This document shows, piece by piece, positions 35,426 to 46,390 of a stretch of 64,000 bases of DNA. The notes beneath the pieces are model-generated. The model was not told the DNA's origin. It was given only the letters and a program-made list of their open reading frames with translations, and ran no database searches. Each line of letters starts with the position of its first letter. Positions within the stretch are counted from its first letter, which is position 1. A program made the position numbers and the translations under genes. Source of the DNA: Phorcus lineatus (lineage: Eukaryota; Mollusca; Gastropoda; Trochida; Trochidae); assembly GCA_921293015.1 (NCBI GenBank), contig OV121092.1:7570001-7634000 (forward strand). The letters run 5' to 3'.

Positions 35426-36867
35426 AACTCACGGGCAAAAGAAACGGTACTTTGTATTTAAATCTAGATTGCAGAATAAATACAAAAGTGAGATTTAAAA
35501 AAACCAGAATGTTTATTTAACAAGAACATGAGACGATATCAATTTAATAAAAAAATGCACCAAATCAACTTCCGGTATCAACGGCATAGTCTCTCATATT
35601 AGTCTGGGTGTCAAAAGTTCAAGTTTGTCATGACTGATCCCGGTGCAGGGAAATCCAGGTTCAGTGTGATGAAAACAGTTCACATTGATCACGTGTATGG
35701 CCTCCCCTTGCCACAATACACGCATTAACCCTCCGACGCATGGAGGAAAGCAAATGTCTGACGTCAATACATGGAATGAGCTGCCATTCTTCTTTTTTAA
35801 GAGCTTGAGGAAATTGCTGGCGGTTATCTGGTGATGGTCGTTGTTGAAGAAGAGCGTTCCAAAGATGTTCAATCGGTGACATGCATGTCAAGAGGGCATG
35901 GTGGCCACGGCAAAACGTCAATATTGTTGTTCTGAAAGCTCTGAGTAACTCGAGCGATCCGGCATTGTCTTGTTGAAAGATCACACCTTGTGCTGTTGTC
36001 GAAGAAAGGGACAGACGACGGGATGGAGAACGTCATCGACGTAACGCTGAGCAGTTAGTTTTCCATTCATGATAACCAGTGGCGTCTTCTCCTCACCAAG
36101 TATGCCTCCCCAAACCATGACACTACCTCCTCCGAAGAGAACCTCTTGCAACATGCAGCGTTTCTCTCTCAATGACAGCGGGAAAACACGTACCCTTTCA
36201 TCTGCTTTGAAGGGACAAAACCGACTTTCGTCAGAGAAAAGCACCCTTTGCCACAGACGTCGCTGCCAGCGGAAAACTGTCCTCGCCCATTTTAGTCTTC
36301 GTTGGCGATGTTCGGCTGTCAACAGCTGTCCCCTGAACTGTCTGTATGCTGGTCATTGTGCGTCTGCTTACCCACTGACCCAGGGCATTCGACGCAGATG
36401 ATGTAACGGTTTCTGAGGTGTAACATGCGCAGATATTGGTCGTCCTGGTGGGTTGTGACTCTTGGTTGGCCTGATCTTGGTCTGTCCCAAATGACGATAA
36501 CGTTGCATTAGTCTTGTGACAGTTGTATAATGACTGCCAAGCGTTCTTGCAACATGGATGTGGGTGGCTCCCATTTCAATCATCCCGATTGCGCTCCCGT
36601 TGTTGTAAAGTCAATTATGTCATTCTTCAAGTATTCATTTTACAAAGTGGGTGTCTGACAACCAATTCGGATTGGTTTTATACCAGTCGGGCATGGGGCT
36701 ATTTTGCTTTGCATGAAAAGGGTGAAAACAAATTTGACAAAATTTGGGAAAAGCATGCGTTTGATACTACAGTTCAATTTGAAACAATCATTGTTGTATT
36801 TGGGCGATTTGTTTTCATGCAATTCGGTTCAAATCTAAAGTGGTAGCGTTTCTTTTGCCCGTGAGTT
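35426..36867 (-). mobile_element. Tc1-type DNA transposon, complete ends, broken transposase
   Basis: The 1442-base element has perfect 21-base inverted ends (starting AACTCACGGGCAAAAGAAAC at 35426, inverse ending at 36867) and TA on both sides (35424-35425, 36868-36869), the target duplication of the Tc1/mariner superfamily. Its single gene lies on the minus strand and is broken into at least three frames. With intact ends it could still be moved by a transposase supplied elsewhere. Confidence 0.9.
35661..36583 (-). pseudogene. Tc1-type transposase, frame-broken
   Basis: The enzyme would cut and paste the element using a DDE catalytic triad. Three minus-strand frames follow each other: 36583-36368 with a helix-turn-helix (GATHIHVARTLGSHYTTVTRLM) and a PGRP-type AT-hook-like stretch; 36322-35981 with the first catalytic aspartate in VLFSDESRF and the GGGSVMVWGGI segment; 35984-35661 with the second aspartate in FQQDNA and the glutamate in SPIEHLW. 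The second and third catalytic residues are 33 apart instead of the usual 35, and the sequence between them is out of frame (the expected L-P-W-P type residues can be read in another frame), so small indels have struck there as well. The N-terminal frame loses similarity near 36370. The gene is dead but not very old. Confidence 0.85.
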
Positions 36868-36869
36868 TA

Positions 36870-38460
36870 TGAACAAAGTTTTTCTTTAGGCTCCTTCGAA
36901 AACTTTAACTTAAAAGCTTCGACTATTTTTTAATTTTAGGAACTGTAATAACTATATCTTTGTATCTATGTATAATTGATTTCTGACATTCAAGCAGCTC
37001 AATAGATTATAGAGAGATGTATCTGATTATAGAATGTTCATTTATTACCTTTCATAACATGCTTTGAGATAAATTGTGTTATTTTACAGTTTAACAGAAA
37101 GTTAAAATATGTGAACACACTAAATAACAACAAAACAAGCATGGAAATACAATTGTGTTTGGTGGTATTCAGATTAAATTTTATCATCAACTTTCATGTA
37201 AAATAAGCAACTCAACAAATATGAGGACAAAGTAAACATTTCCATCACTTAAGAATTGTTTGGTTATGGAAGGCAATTCGAGAAAAGCCTACATCAATTC
37301 ACAAAGACTTAACCACTATAATGTGAAGCTTGTGAAGATAAATGTTGTTATCCTTTTTGTTACAGTTGTGTTAGATCAAAGGAAATAAGACGATATTGAA
37401 TTGGAAAGCCTTTTCAAAGGATATAACTTTCTTCAACATAGTCTTGTAGCTGGTAGTTGAATTCTTTCATATTGAAACGTTTGAAGCACACTTTCATTGT
37501 CCTTTCTTTATTAATTGGATTGAATTAACACTCCAAAAACCCATCCTGAAAACAATATTATGTTTTAGGCACACACCTGGGTCCACTTTCACCAGACTTA
37601 TAAGTTCAGAAAATAATTCTAGATGAAACATGTCCTCATATGTGGTGAGCTTTTTCAATTACAATTCCTTTACATCATGTTTACAAATTATTCACACTTA
37701 CGTAATCTACACTTGCAGTTAAGGTTGCCGATTATTAAAGGAACAAAAGAAAAATGCCAACAAAGACAGCGTTTAACGTACCGACATTTATGGAACTATT
37801 GACACCCGTCATTGCACTCAGACCCTCACTGACAGAATGAAGAGATTCCCATAGTGTCTTTAAAGACTATACTTGTATTTCTTCAGGACATAGCTATCAC
37901 ACCGTTCCTTTCACCAGTTGTTAGACACTCATTTGAATTGGCTTCAAGTCAATGATATCATTCACTTCTGCTCAACCATATCATCAGGAGGACATTTTCA
38001 TTTTTACTGACATTTTAAATATAGCATTTTTGAGTTTCGCATATCTCTCTTTAAGACGACACGACCACTTTTAAAGACAGTGTGATTTCGACATTTTCGA
38101 TTGATTTTGATGCCTCTCTTAATTAGAGTTCAATCTATCACGTTAAGTAGCCTCAGCTATAACCAGATGTACAGAGAGTCACAAACATTTTATTAGGCTA
38201 TAAGAGGGCTCTAATTGTGATTTATGTGACAGTTGGAATTAAATTTCAGATTGTCAAACCATAGAAAGGTGAGTAAGTGCATATGAGGAACAGGCAGCAA
38301 AACATTTACAGGGTCTCAAATGAAACTAAGTACAGTGTTGTGTAATGAAATTTGATATAATTGATATTTGATTCGATTTACATCATTCTCCTCTGCAAGG
38401 TACCCTTTAAATGTCGAGGTAAGAACAACGTTTTAGTACTAACATTACAGAGTTTTACAA
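36870..38460. repeat. Type 1 block, partial third copy
   Basis: 37200-37400 matches 5210-5390 and 15880-16030; 38150-38450 matches 6170-6480 and 16350-16620 (shared words CTATAAGAGGG, GTGACAGTTGGAATT, GGCAGCAAAAC). No reading frame is shared. Confidence 0.55.
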
Positions 38461-39559
38461 TTCTGGAGGATCTCTTAAATTGCTTGCCATATTAAGTTGA
38501 CAGAACACCAGATCAATTTTGTCATTTTCTCAATAACCTTCTGTCGAATTCCTTAACATACATGGTTTGAATTTATATTTATGAAGTGATCTTGTTATTT
38601 TGAAAATTTGTAAGAGTGTAAAATAATTCCCGATCTGCCATGTTCGTGTATAAAATCTGAAAGATAATTACTTTTTAATTGCAACCGAATATGACAGATA
38701 TAATAATGGTTTATCCAAAAGATGAACCAATTACTTTAGATATTATTGAAGATTTGGTTGTAAATAAATTTGGTAGTTTGGGCACGAGAGGTGTTCACAA
38801 GATGGACAGTTGGTATACAAATACAGATTTTATATAATTGTGTATTAATTACAGTTATCTCAGGTTATTTATGTCATTTGAAAAATCTGTGAAATTGGAT
38901 GTTTAAGATATTTATCAAGAAATATTTTTATATAACATAGATAAATAACAAAATATGAACAAATTAGATATGAATCGGTTCACATTTAAGCCGAGGCTAA
39001 TACGTAGATAATTCAATTAAATGTGGTAAATATCTTTTCGAGAATAGATGGCAGTTCTTAAAGCACAGTCAAGCATTCCTTTTCATATTTTTCTGCCTTT
39101 CACCGCTAATCTAAACATGAATTTTTAACTACAAATTAATAAATAAAGAACAGACCGTGAATAATTATAATGAAATAATTTATTGTATATAAAACGATAA
39201 TTGGCCAATGTATTTCCTTAACAGATAGTTTCGAATTAAGATTTCCTAAAAATGAGAAAAGAAGGTTGTTTTTGTGTTGTTCAGTTTTATATGGGGTAAA
39301 CTTCAGATTAGCTTGGAAAAAAATTATACATAGTATTTATGACAAACAGAAATGGATCCATCTCCTTGAAAACATAGTTTTAAAATCGACACTTTAAAGA
39401 TATTTACACTGAGCTGGTCTGTTATTTCTTAGAAAATTAAATGTGGTTGTGTTGTGTCTCTCTTGGGTTTTTGACTGATACACATAATATTTTTTATTAA
39501 AATTCTAAAAGTGTATGTTCTTCTTCTAGCAACAGGAAGGGAATACAGATAAAATCCAT
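38461..39559. other. AT-rich spacer, nothing recognised
   Basis: No gene, RNA or clear repeat was seen. Confidence 0.55.
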
Positions 39560-40400
39560 TTAGTTATGAATGATTATAAACATATGAAGGTTTTTGGTCA
39601 GTCAATTTATGCCCAATTCCAATTGAAGATCTTATGTATCCAGTTAAAGTGTCCTGTTTAATGAAAAACTCTACTACAGTAGCCTCAAATTTGACTGATT
39701 GAATCCTGTGATCGGCATGAAAGACTACCGCGTCTATGGTAAAACGTTCCTTATTAACTATATATGTGATTGGTAAACTTGCTTTCTCACAGATGGTCCA
39801 ATCTCATTTTCATCGGAGAAAATCGAATAAAGCAATTTGCTTTAAGTTATTAATGATTAATCCCAAAAATTCTATAAATGAAACACTACTACAGCAAACC
39901 AATCAGCGAAGGAGAGGACTGCGTTAAGGTGAAACATCTGTGGGTAAAATACATTTATGTGTCTGAGCTAGACTATTCTCGATGTGACACTTGTTAATTC
40001 ATGTTGTGTACGTTTATGCATTTTAACCAAAGGTCCAAATAATGAAACATTGTTATCTGAATGAAGGAATCTTATCATACCTTAATTGGTTTTGGTGAAA
40101 TACTTAAATCGACTAAAACAAGTTTAACATGTCATTTGCTTTTAGTTATTTATGATAAATCCTATTGAAGCCTGAAAATGCATACACATGTGGCAAACCA
40201 ATCAGCAGTAGAGAGACTTGACTGTTTTGAGGTAAAACATCTGTTGGTAACTCAGATAAGTGTGTCTGAGCTAGGCTTAAAAGGTCTTGGAGCCATAGTT
40301 CTTACACTGGAAGTCACATGACACTTGTTCATTTATTTAGTGTTCTCATTTGACCAATCGTGCCCTAAAAGTCTTCAGATATGTTCAATGCATGTCGATA
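39560..40400. repeat. Type 2 block, copy 4, with an internal duplication
   Basis: The CCAAT-bearing module occurs twice, at 39893-39950 and 40190-40292, each preceded by the ATTTATGATAAAT-like segment also seen at 34315. The second copy is nearly identical to 34352-34455. Confidence 0.65.
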
Positions 40401-40653
40401 TGATATTTTGTTGTTAAAGGGAAAAGAAAGGCGTGATAGTGAGATCTAAATTATCCTAATTAACCATCTGCCGTGGTCTTAACAGATCTTTATATATCAA
40501 TGAAATTTACAGATAGGTATTTAACAATATTTTTTTTAAAGTAGTATGTTTAAGGCCTGACAAGTTTAAGATGAACCTACTAAAAACTGAAATACTCACT
40601 CTCTGCAAGAATTATGAAAAAAGTATAGCCAAGTCTATAATAAAATGGAATGA

Positions 40654-40965
40654 TTTGATGTGAGTTGGGATTTATTGCCGCTTCCAAGAGTATTTCACTT
40701 ACGTTACAACTACTGTTGCAGGGAGATAGCCCAACACCGTTGTTGGTAGGCAATGCGGTGAAACCAGCGACCAACATCTGGAACTAGTGTCCCAATGGTT
40801 ATAAAGCACTGAATTTAAATTTTGCATTGCATCAAAACCTTAAAGTATGAAGTACAATTCTCTACTTCAGACTGATAACCAAGGCCCCGGCCGGTTTAGA
40901 ACCCCGGCGCCCACCTTTTGATCCGAAGCTGAAAGCGCTAACCACTGTGCAATCCCGCCACCCAT
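40654..40965 (-). mobile_element. Full-length SINE with tRNA-like head
   Basis: Read on the minus strand the element starts near 40965 with GGGTGGCGGGATTGCACAGT, containing TTGCACAGTGG, a good match to a tRNA A box, followed about 55 bases later by GGTTCTAAACC, close to a B box. These are the internal promoter parts used by RNA polymerase III. The body then matches the other SINE copies (CTGCAACAGTAGTTGTAACG and so on) and ends near 40654 with the AACTCACATC-type tail. It encodes no protein; a 65-codon frame at 40580-40777 is its shadow. Confidence 0.75.
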
Positions 40966-41900
40966 TCAACAACAGCATAATAAGAAATAGATTCCTTTCA
41001 TACCTATCTAAGTTTGTCATAACCGTATTTCTTTTGCTTCATAACGTAGGTTTAAAAAAAATTAAAAGAATATGCAATTTTTTATTCATCATCAAGAAAA
41101 GGTATGTTGTGGTCGCCATTTTTTTAATAATCTGCACAGATAAGGTCATCATCAAAATTTCGTAATCATAATTTGGGAACAAATATTTTAATGAAATAAA
41201 ATTTTCTTACCACTACGTTGTAACACCAATAAAGCTAAGTATTAAAGTCAATGCATTATTAAACTTTGAATTGTGGAATCACGGAAATTAAATTTGTCCC
41301 AAAACAACTAGTTGAATAGTTATAACAAATGCTTCGAAAAGTCACTAAAATTTCTTAAGAATTCAAGCAAATCCTTTTGATAAGCTTTATAAGATCTTGT
41401 CCATGCGTGGTTTTAATGAAAAAACAAACGGACCTTTTATTTACAGACTGGGAATCCCTCAACTGAAGTTAGAATCATTGAGTATTGAGAACTTAAAGGG
41501 TTTTTATATACTTTTCTCACTATATTTAAATGTCGTTGTAACCTTTACATGAGTTATAGAACGACTGGTAATAAATAAACAAACACCATAATTTATTTAG
41601 AAATTCAAATTTGAAGCTGAAATAAGTTAGATAACACTAAGATTCAGACATTCTTTTTTAATTTCAGAAGTTCTTTGATCAGAACTAGACATATTTCCTT
41701 TTGTTTGTCAAAACTAAACATTCCTTTTACCTTTTGGAGAGGTGTCCTAAGATTGCATTTTAATAGAATCATTCTTTACTTTCATAGGATTTATAATGGA
41801 CAACAAATTATTCAGTTTATATATCGTCCCGAGGTAATGTGTTATCCCTGTCTGTAGAAAGGACGCCTGAATAGAAGACCTGTTCAAAGCTTCTTTTGAT
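40966..41900. other. Type 2 block remnants and spacer
   Basis: 41450-41500 matches 18020-18060 and 46855-46900 (GAAGTTAGAATCATTG). Otherwise AT-rich with short frames only. Confidence 0.5.
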
Positions 41901-41924
41901 ATAAGAATACAAGAATCGTAGAGA

Positions 41925-41976
41925 CATATGTCAAAGGTCAGACTGTTCTCTACTGCAGACAAAGTTGCCGAGCCCC
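41925..41976 (-). repeat. SINE 5' fragment
   Basis: TTCTCTACTGCAGACAAAGT followed by TGCCGAGCCCC is the inverse of the beginning of the SINE at 42588. Only this edge is present, next to the palindromic repeats. Confidence 0.6.
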
Positions 41977-42032
41977 TATCTATCTATCTATCTATCTATA
42001 TATATATATATAGATAGATAGATAGATAGATA
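41977..42032. repeat. Perfect palindromic tetranucleotide repeat
   Basis: Five TATC units, a TA run and five GATA units form a 56-base self-complementary stretch. Confidence 0.95.
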
Positions 42033-42040
42033 AAAACAGA

Positions 42041-42128
42041 AGTCTGAAAATGATTTGCATCCCCGACCGGTTTCACACTTTAGTGCTATAGTGTGAAACC
42101 GGTCGGGGATTCAAATCATTTCCAGACT
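42041..42128. repeat. Long near-perfect hairpin
   Basis: Arms 42041-42083 and 42086-42128 are 43 bases each with 3 mismatches and a 2-base centre (TG). The arms contain CCCCGACCGGTTTCACAC and its inverse. The inside of the right arm, GGGGATTCAAATC, resembles a tRNA T-arm (B box), so the structure may derive from two SINE heads back to back. It would fold strongly as DNA or RNA. Confidence 0.9.
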
Positions 42129-42584
42129 TTGTATTTTTTAAATCTTTTTATTACTTGAACTATGAAGAAGTTTTTTTTGTGTTAATATGCTTGTACAGAC
42201 AACCACGGGCTAATCTGCCATCAACACGTCCCCTTTGGTCTGTTTGACGATCAAAAAGAAAATATCAACTTGAATCATCAGATGAATGCAGTTATTTATA
42301 GCAAACAAAGAGTCCAGTCTGACCTTTGACCATGGCGCTGTCTTAGGGTCGTTTATATCAAATACCGTTCTTAAAATATACCATTACTTGTCATACATTG
42401 ACAAATATCTATGACTATATATAGTTTCTGTCTGAAGTCTAGGTGAGAGTAAGAGTAAAGTAGAAGTTTCATCGATGCAGGATGAACGTGATAACTCTAA
42501 GATTAGTACCGGTGAGACAATAAGTCCGACTATATGGATCTAATACAGCGTGATTCAAACAATTATGACATAACTTTGTATCCC
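42129..42584. repeat. Type 2 block, copy 5 (left part)
   Basis: 42490-42582 matches the block core at 19075-19165 (GTGAGACAATAAGTCCGACT aligned to GAGAGACACTAAGTCTGGCT). It is then cut by a SINE and continues at 42835. The rest of the stretch shows nothing recognisable. Confidence 0.5.
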
Positions 42585-42832
42585 GCCAGGGGCTCGGCAA
42601 CTTTGTCTGCAGTAGAGAACAGTTCTACACGCAGTCAGGTTTGGGTGCAATGCTGCACTGAGTTTCAGCGCAGTACCATCCATGGTTCGCTAGTTCCAGC
42701 CGATGCTCGCAGGTTTCACCGCAATGCATAGCGGGCTTTCTCCCTGCAATAGTACTAGCAGCCGCGATATAAGTGAAATAATCTTGAAAGCGGCATTAAA
42801 CCCCAACTCACCCACCCACCCACCATAAATTT
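42585..42832 (+). mobile_element. SINE, sense orientation
   Basis: Begins near GGGGCTCGGCAACTTTGTCT and ends with GCATTAAACCCCAACTCACC and repeated CACC. Flanking words TAACTTTGTA (before) and TAAATTTGTA (after) look like a worn target duplication. Matches the copies at 40654, 43562, 43908, 46254 and 58934. The short frames across it are shadows. Confidence 0.75.
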
Positions 42833-43084
42833 GTACAGATGCGATTAAATGGGTGTTTTTTGTAGGCTTATACCATGTCTGCTGTATTGAGATCTTGCTC
42901 TCAGCGTATTGCGAAAGATAAAAGTAACACCAATAATTGTCTCCTCAAATTTGAGTGCCTCGTCTTTAAAGTTGTGTTTCCAAAGCAAATCGTGGTTGTT
43001 CTTATCTTTGACAGCTCAACAAAAGCGCATGGTTTAAATATCTATTTCGTTTGTTTATAGCAAATGTTCATCCATAGTACCAAC
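42833..43084. repeat. Type 2 block, copy 5 (right part)
   Basis: 42925-43065 matches 47040-47170 and, inverted, 57860-57960 (shared CCAATAATTGTCTC, CAAATC/TCATGG-type words). It is flanked by SINEs on both sides. Confidence 0.6.
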
Positions 43085-43089
43085 ATTTG

Positions 43090-43402
43090 AGTCAATACCT
43101 TGTGGCGTGGTGGTTTGCGTGCTTCAGAGACCCCGAGAGCTATGCCAGCCGGAGTTTGTAACATGCTCCTTGTAGTGTGACCCAAGCTGGACAAGTCGAC
43201 GGGTAGAAGCCATACCAAATTTGAGTCGTTCTAAAACCTGCTGTCTTACTATTACTATGCCTTTCTTTTTGTCTTTTCCCTTCTCCTTACGATCCCCTGC
43301 TCCCTGATCTATCCACTCTCTTTTAGATGGTTGTCACCCATGTGTCAAATAACTGAAATATTGTTGAAAACATGTTAAACCCCAACTCACTCACTCATTC
43401 AT
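43090..43402 (+). mobile_element. Second SINE type, sense orientation
   Basis: The head differs from the main family (TGGCGTGGTGGTTTGCGTGC...) but the tail, TGTTAAACCCCAACTCACTC followed by TCAC repeats, is shared. A TC-rich middle lies at 43262-43290. Probably a polymerase III element that uses the same partner LINE tail. No protein. Confidence 0.65.
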
Positions 43403-43561
43403 GATAATGTTTTCCCTCAGGTGCCCCTGACCAACTTTTACAGTTTTGACAGAGGCTTTTCACTATTATTTCCTAACAATGAAATTGAGAAAGTTTGTTT
43501 TGTGTCCTCAAAGATGCATTTGATAAACTTTTGTTTTTCACATAGACACTAGATGTCATTT
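43403..43561. repeat. Type 2 block, copy 5 (third piece)
   Basis: 43410-43540 matches 47185-47275 (CAGTTTTGACAGAGGCTTTT against CAGTTTTGACTGAGACTTTT). Confidence 0.55.
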
Positions 43562-43907
43562 TGAGGTGAGGTGAGTTGATTTAGGGTTAAAAGCCTATTT
43601 GCAAGTGTAGTTCACTTTACAGCTGAATTTTTTTCAGTAGCATTCCAGAAGTTGCTAGTGTAAGGAAGACAAATGATATCATTGATGTTCAACTTCTTTA
43701 TTATGCAATAGCGACGTTTCGGTATAGTTGGTTTAAGGATTCATACCGAAATGTCGCTTGTTGTACATCCATAATATCACTGCCTTCCTTACACTGTAGC
43801 TAAGCATTGTGGTGAAACCTGCAAGCAATGGCTGGAACTAGCAAGTAGTATTGCACCAAAACTCTACTGAATGTGGAACAATTCACTAATGCAGACACAG
43901 TTGTCGT
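43562..43907 (-). mobile_element. SINE, antisense, split by a MITE
   Basis: Starts with the inverted tail GAGGTGAGGTGAGTTGATTT and ends near GCAGACACAGTTGTCG, the inverted head. Positions 43657-43795 are a separate palindromic insertion. Confidence 0.7.
43657..43795. mobile_element. 139-base palindromic MITE
   Basis: Ends AGTGTAAGGAAG and its inverse; the two halves are inverted copies of each other with GACGTTTCGGTAT and ATACCGAAATGTC at the inner part. It splits the surrounding SINE, so it inserted later. No coding capacity. Confidence 0.8.
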
Positions 43908-44155
43908 GTTTAACGTGCGGGGTTTAACGCCGCTTTCATGAGTAGTCCACTTATATCGCGGCTGCTAGTATTATTGCAGGGAGAAAACCTGCAACACCAA
44001 TGTGGTTATGCATTGCTGTGAAACCTGCGAGCATCGTCTTGAACTAGCGAACCATGGGGTGGTACTGCACTGAAATTCAGTGTAGCGTAGCACCCAAACC
44101 TTACTGCGTGTTGAACCGTTCTCGACTGCAGACAAAGTTGCCAAGCCCCTGAAGA
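43908..44155 (-). mobile_element. SINE, antisense, tandem to the previous copy
   Basis: Runs from GTGCGGGGTTTAACGCCGCT to GACAAAGTTGCCAAGCCCCT. Head to tail with the copy at 43562-43907. A 72-codon frame over it is a shadow. Confidence 0.75.
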
Positions 44156-46253
44156 AAAAGAGAAATTTTGTATTCCTATAGTGAGACAAATCAGGAGGTA
44201 CTATATGAACATTGAAACATATGGAAGTGAAGAGGGTCTTAGAGGGTCCTACAAAAGATCAAGAGAAAAAATATAGAACTTCATGCCTTAGACGTGACGA
44301 GTGACTTCAATGTAAGGTCATTAGGCGCAATATGAGATTAATATGATCAGCATCAGTATAAAAATGTCATAACCAGGTATTTGTAAAAATCGTAGCTAAG
44401 AATTCAGTATTCAGTCATTCAGTTAAACAAGTCTATTTTCAATTTTCTTAATTTCAAACTAAGTAACATATATAAGAAATTTGTATCGATAAAAGACTGC
44501 TTCATATTTGAAATGATTATAAAAAGGTCAACATGATATAAGTTACTTTCTAGGTATAAAGTGCTTACATGTTGGTCATTTGTCTCGTGCAGAAGCAAAT
44601 AACTAAATATGGATAGTCAAGGTGTCCAATTAGAACAAAGAATAATGATAAAGTGTACTAACCAACTAACTGTCTACCTTACTTTAGAGTTTTCTGTATA
44701 ATTGTGCTATTCAGTCTACAAATCGACAGTAAACCTCTCTCGACCTAATCTCTTTTATGTATCTCTAGGCAGCATCTGAAGTAGCTCAATAAAATATCCA
44801 TGATAGAAATGTCGGATTGCAGACAGTGCATGGTGATGAATGATATTTCTGTTGTAGACGGTACAGCTTGTAGTCGCCTGCTAGAAGCTATCATGAGAAA
44901 CTAGAGACTTGAATTTAGGTTAGACCGTGACGACGGTTATGATTTATTTTTTGGCATAATGATTTTGACTTGAAAGTGTAATAAACTTGTACTCAAACTT
45001 GTGGAAAAATACTAAAATATCGGCTTAACCAGTCGTGCTGTCAATTACATTTTCTATCATATGGCGATAAGAGTTGTGAAAAGTGCCTTAAGTAATCTAT
45101 TATTTTACATTTATGTACAAAACGTTCTTTTAATATCCCACATAAATAACATAGAGATGATGTAGTTATATGTGTTTAACTGTTTATAGGTATCACCATG
45201 TGAGAATTTGAGGGAATCATATGAACTTCATTGTGTTGATGTCAGATTGAGAAATGGACTAATGCGTCTCCTCTTAGAGAATCTCCAGCTGAAGTCTTAA
45301 AAGGTTTTACCACTTTTGAGGAATTGTACTAGCTGAAATGTATTGAACAATCGTTCATCTTGCGTATGTCATGGAAATAAATCATTCCCTTGCCTCCCGA
45401 ATTGATGTTTCACTACACTGAAGTCGGTCTTTGCAGAAGTATTACAAAAAATCAGCAAGATTAACCAAAATAACCAAAATATCAGCTTCAAATTGGTGTT
45501 CAAATGGATTGACAATCTTATCTTAACCAAAATCAATTATGATTGCGTCAATCTATTGGCACTTTTGAAAGAATTCAGGGCTTAATGGCAATCTATTTCA
45601 ATTGTTATTGTACAGGAAGTGAAGAATCAACTGGTCATTTCCAGAGACTTCGTATAGCTGTAAATACTGTGAAAGTGATTCAGATGGTCCTGCATATAAA
45701 TGAGATGGTTTGACAAATACTGGAAGAAAAAGTCTATTATTTTAATCATGATTAAATTAGTGTGTCAATGGTCTTAAAAGCTTCGCATTTTAATGATGAA
45801 AGTTTTTAAATCTATCCTACACTGATATGTTTAATTCAATCTGTAAGATTTGTTGAACATTTATACTTTACAGGAGCAGACTCATGTTATTTTGAAACTC
45901 TTTTTCATTCCTAATAAATACCTGTTGATGCAAAATCAATTTCCTAATGAGGGTCAAGCACCCAATTACTCAACCCAAATATCCGTAGAAGAAGAAAGAG
46001 TCTAGTATCAAGCAAATTCTGCTTGCTTCCCTGTTCATCATTGAAGGTAGGCGAATGGATCGTGTCGCTAAATAAAAATTGTTTTGTTTAAGAACTTCTT
46101 CAGCTATATTTAAATTACTGAGATGGTGTTCAATTAAACGAACTGTTTGTACATAGGGGTTTTGATAAATTTTATCCTGAAATATAAATACAGATAGTAT
46201 TTTGTGTACATGTCATTAACGTTTATTAGTATCAGCAAGTATGAATTGGTTAG
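44156..46253. other. AT-rich spacer, nothing recognised
   Basis: Frames are short and without domains; no repeats were seen by eye. Confidence 0.55.
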
Positions 46254-46390
46254 GTGAGGTTATTTGGGGTAAAACGAGGAGTATTTCACTTATATCGCTG
46301 TTGCTAGTATTGTTGCAGTGAGAAAGCCCATTAAACTATTATGGCTATGTATTGCAGTGATAACTAGGCTGGAACTAGGGAATCAAGTAA
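46254..46390 (-). mobile_element. SINE, antisense, diverged and 5'-truncated
   Basis: GGTGAGGTTATTTGGGGTAA through GAGTATTTCACTTATATCGC to GGCTGGAACTAGGG match the 3' two thirds of the main SINE family. Confidence 0.65.

Noticed and set aside
36069..36401. 110-codon plus-strand frame inside the Tc1-type element
   Set aside because: Antisense shadow of the transposase.
40880..40965. A tRNA gene
   Set aside because: A and B box-like words are present but the cloverleaf is not complete and it is joined to a SINE body.
41747..42731. Frames with ATLSAVEN-type sequence (41747-41962, 42534-42731, 43971-44189)
   Set aside because: All translate the SINE head; the shared peptide comes from shared repeat DNA.
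42875..43060. 61-codon frame in block copy 5
   Set aside because: DNA is conserved with 47040-47170 and 57860-57960, but the frame is not.
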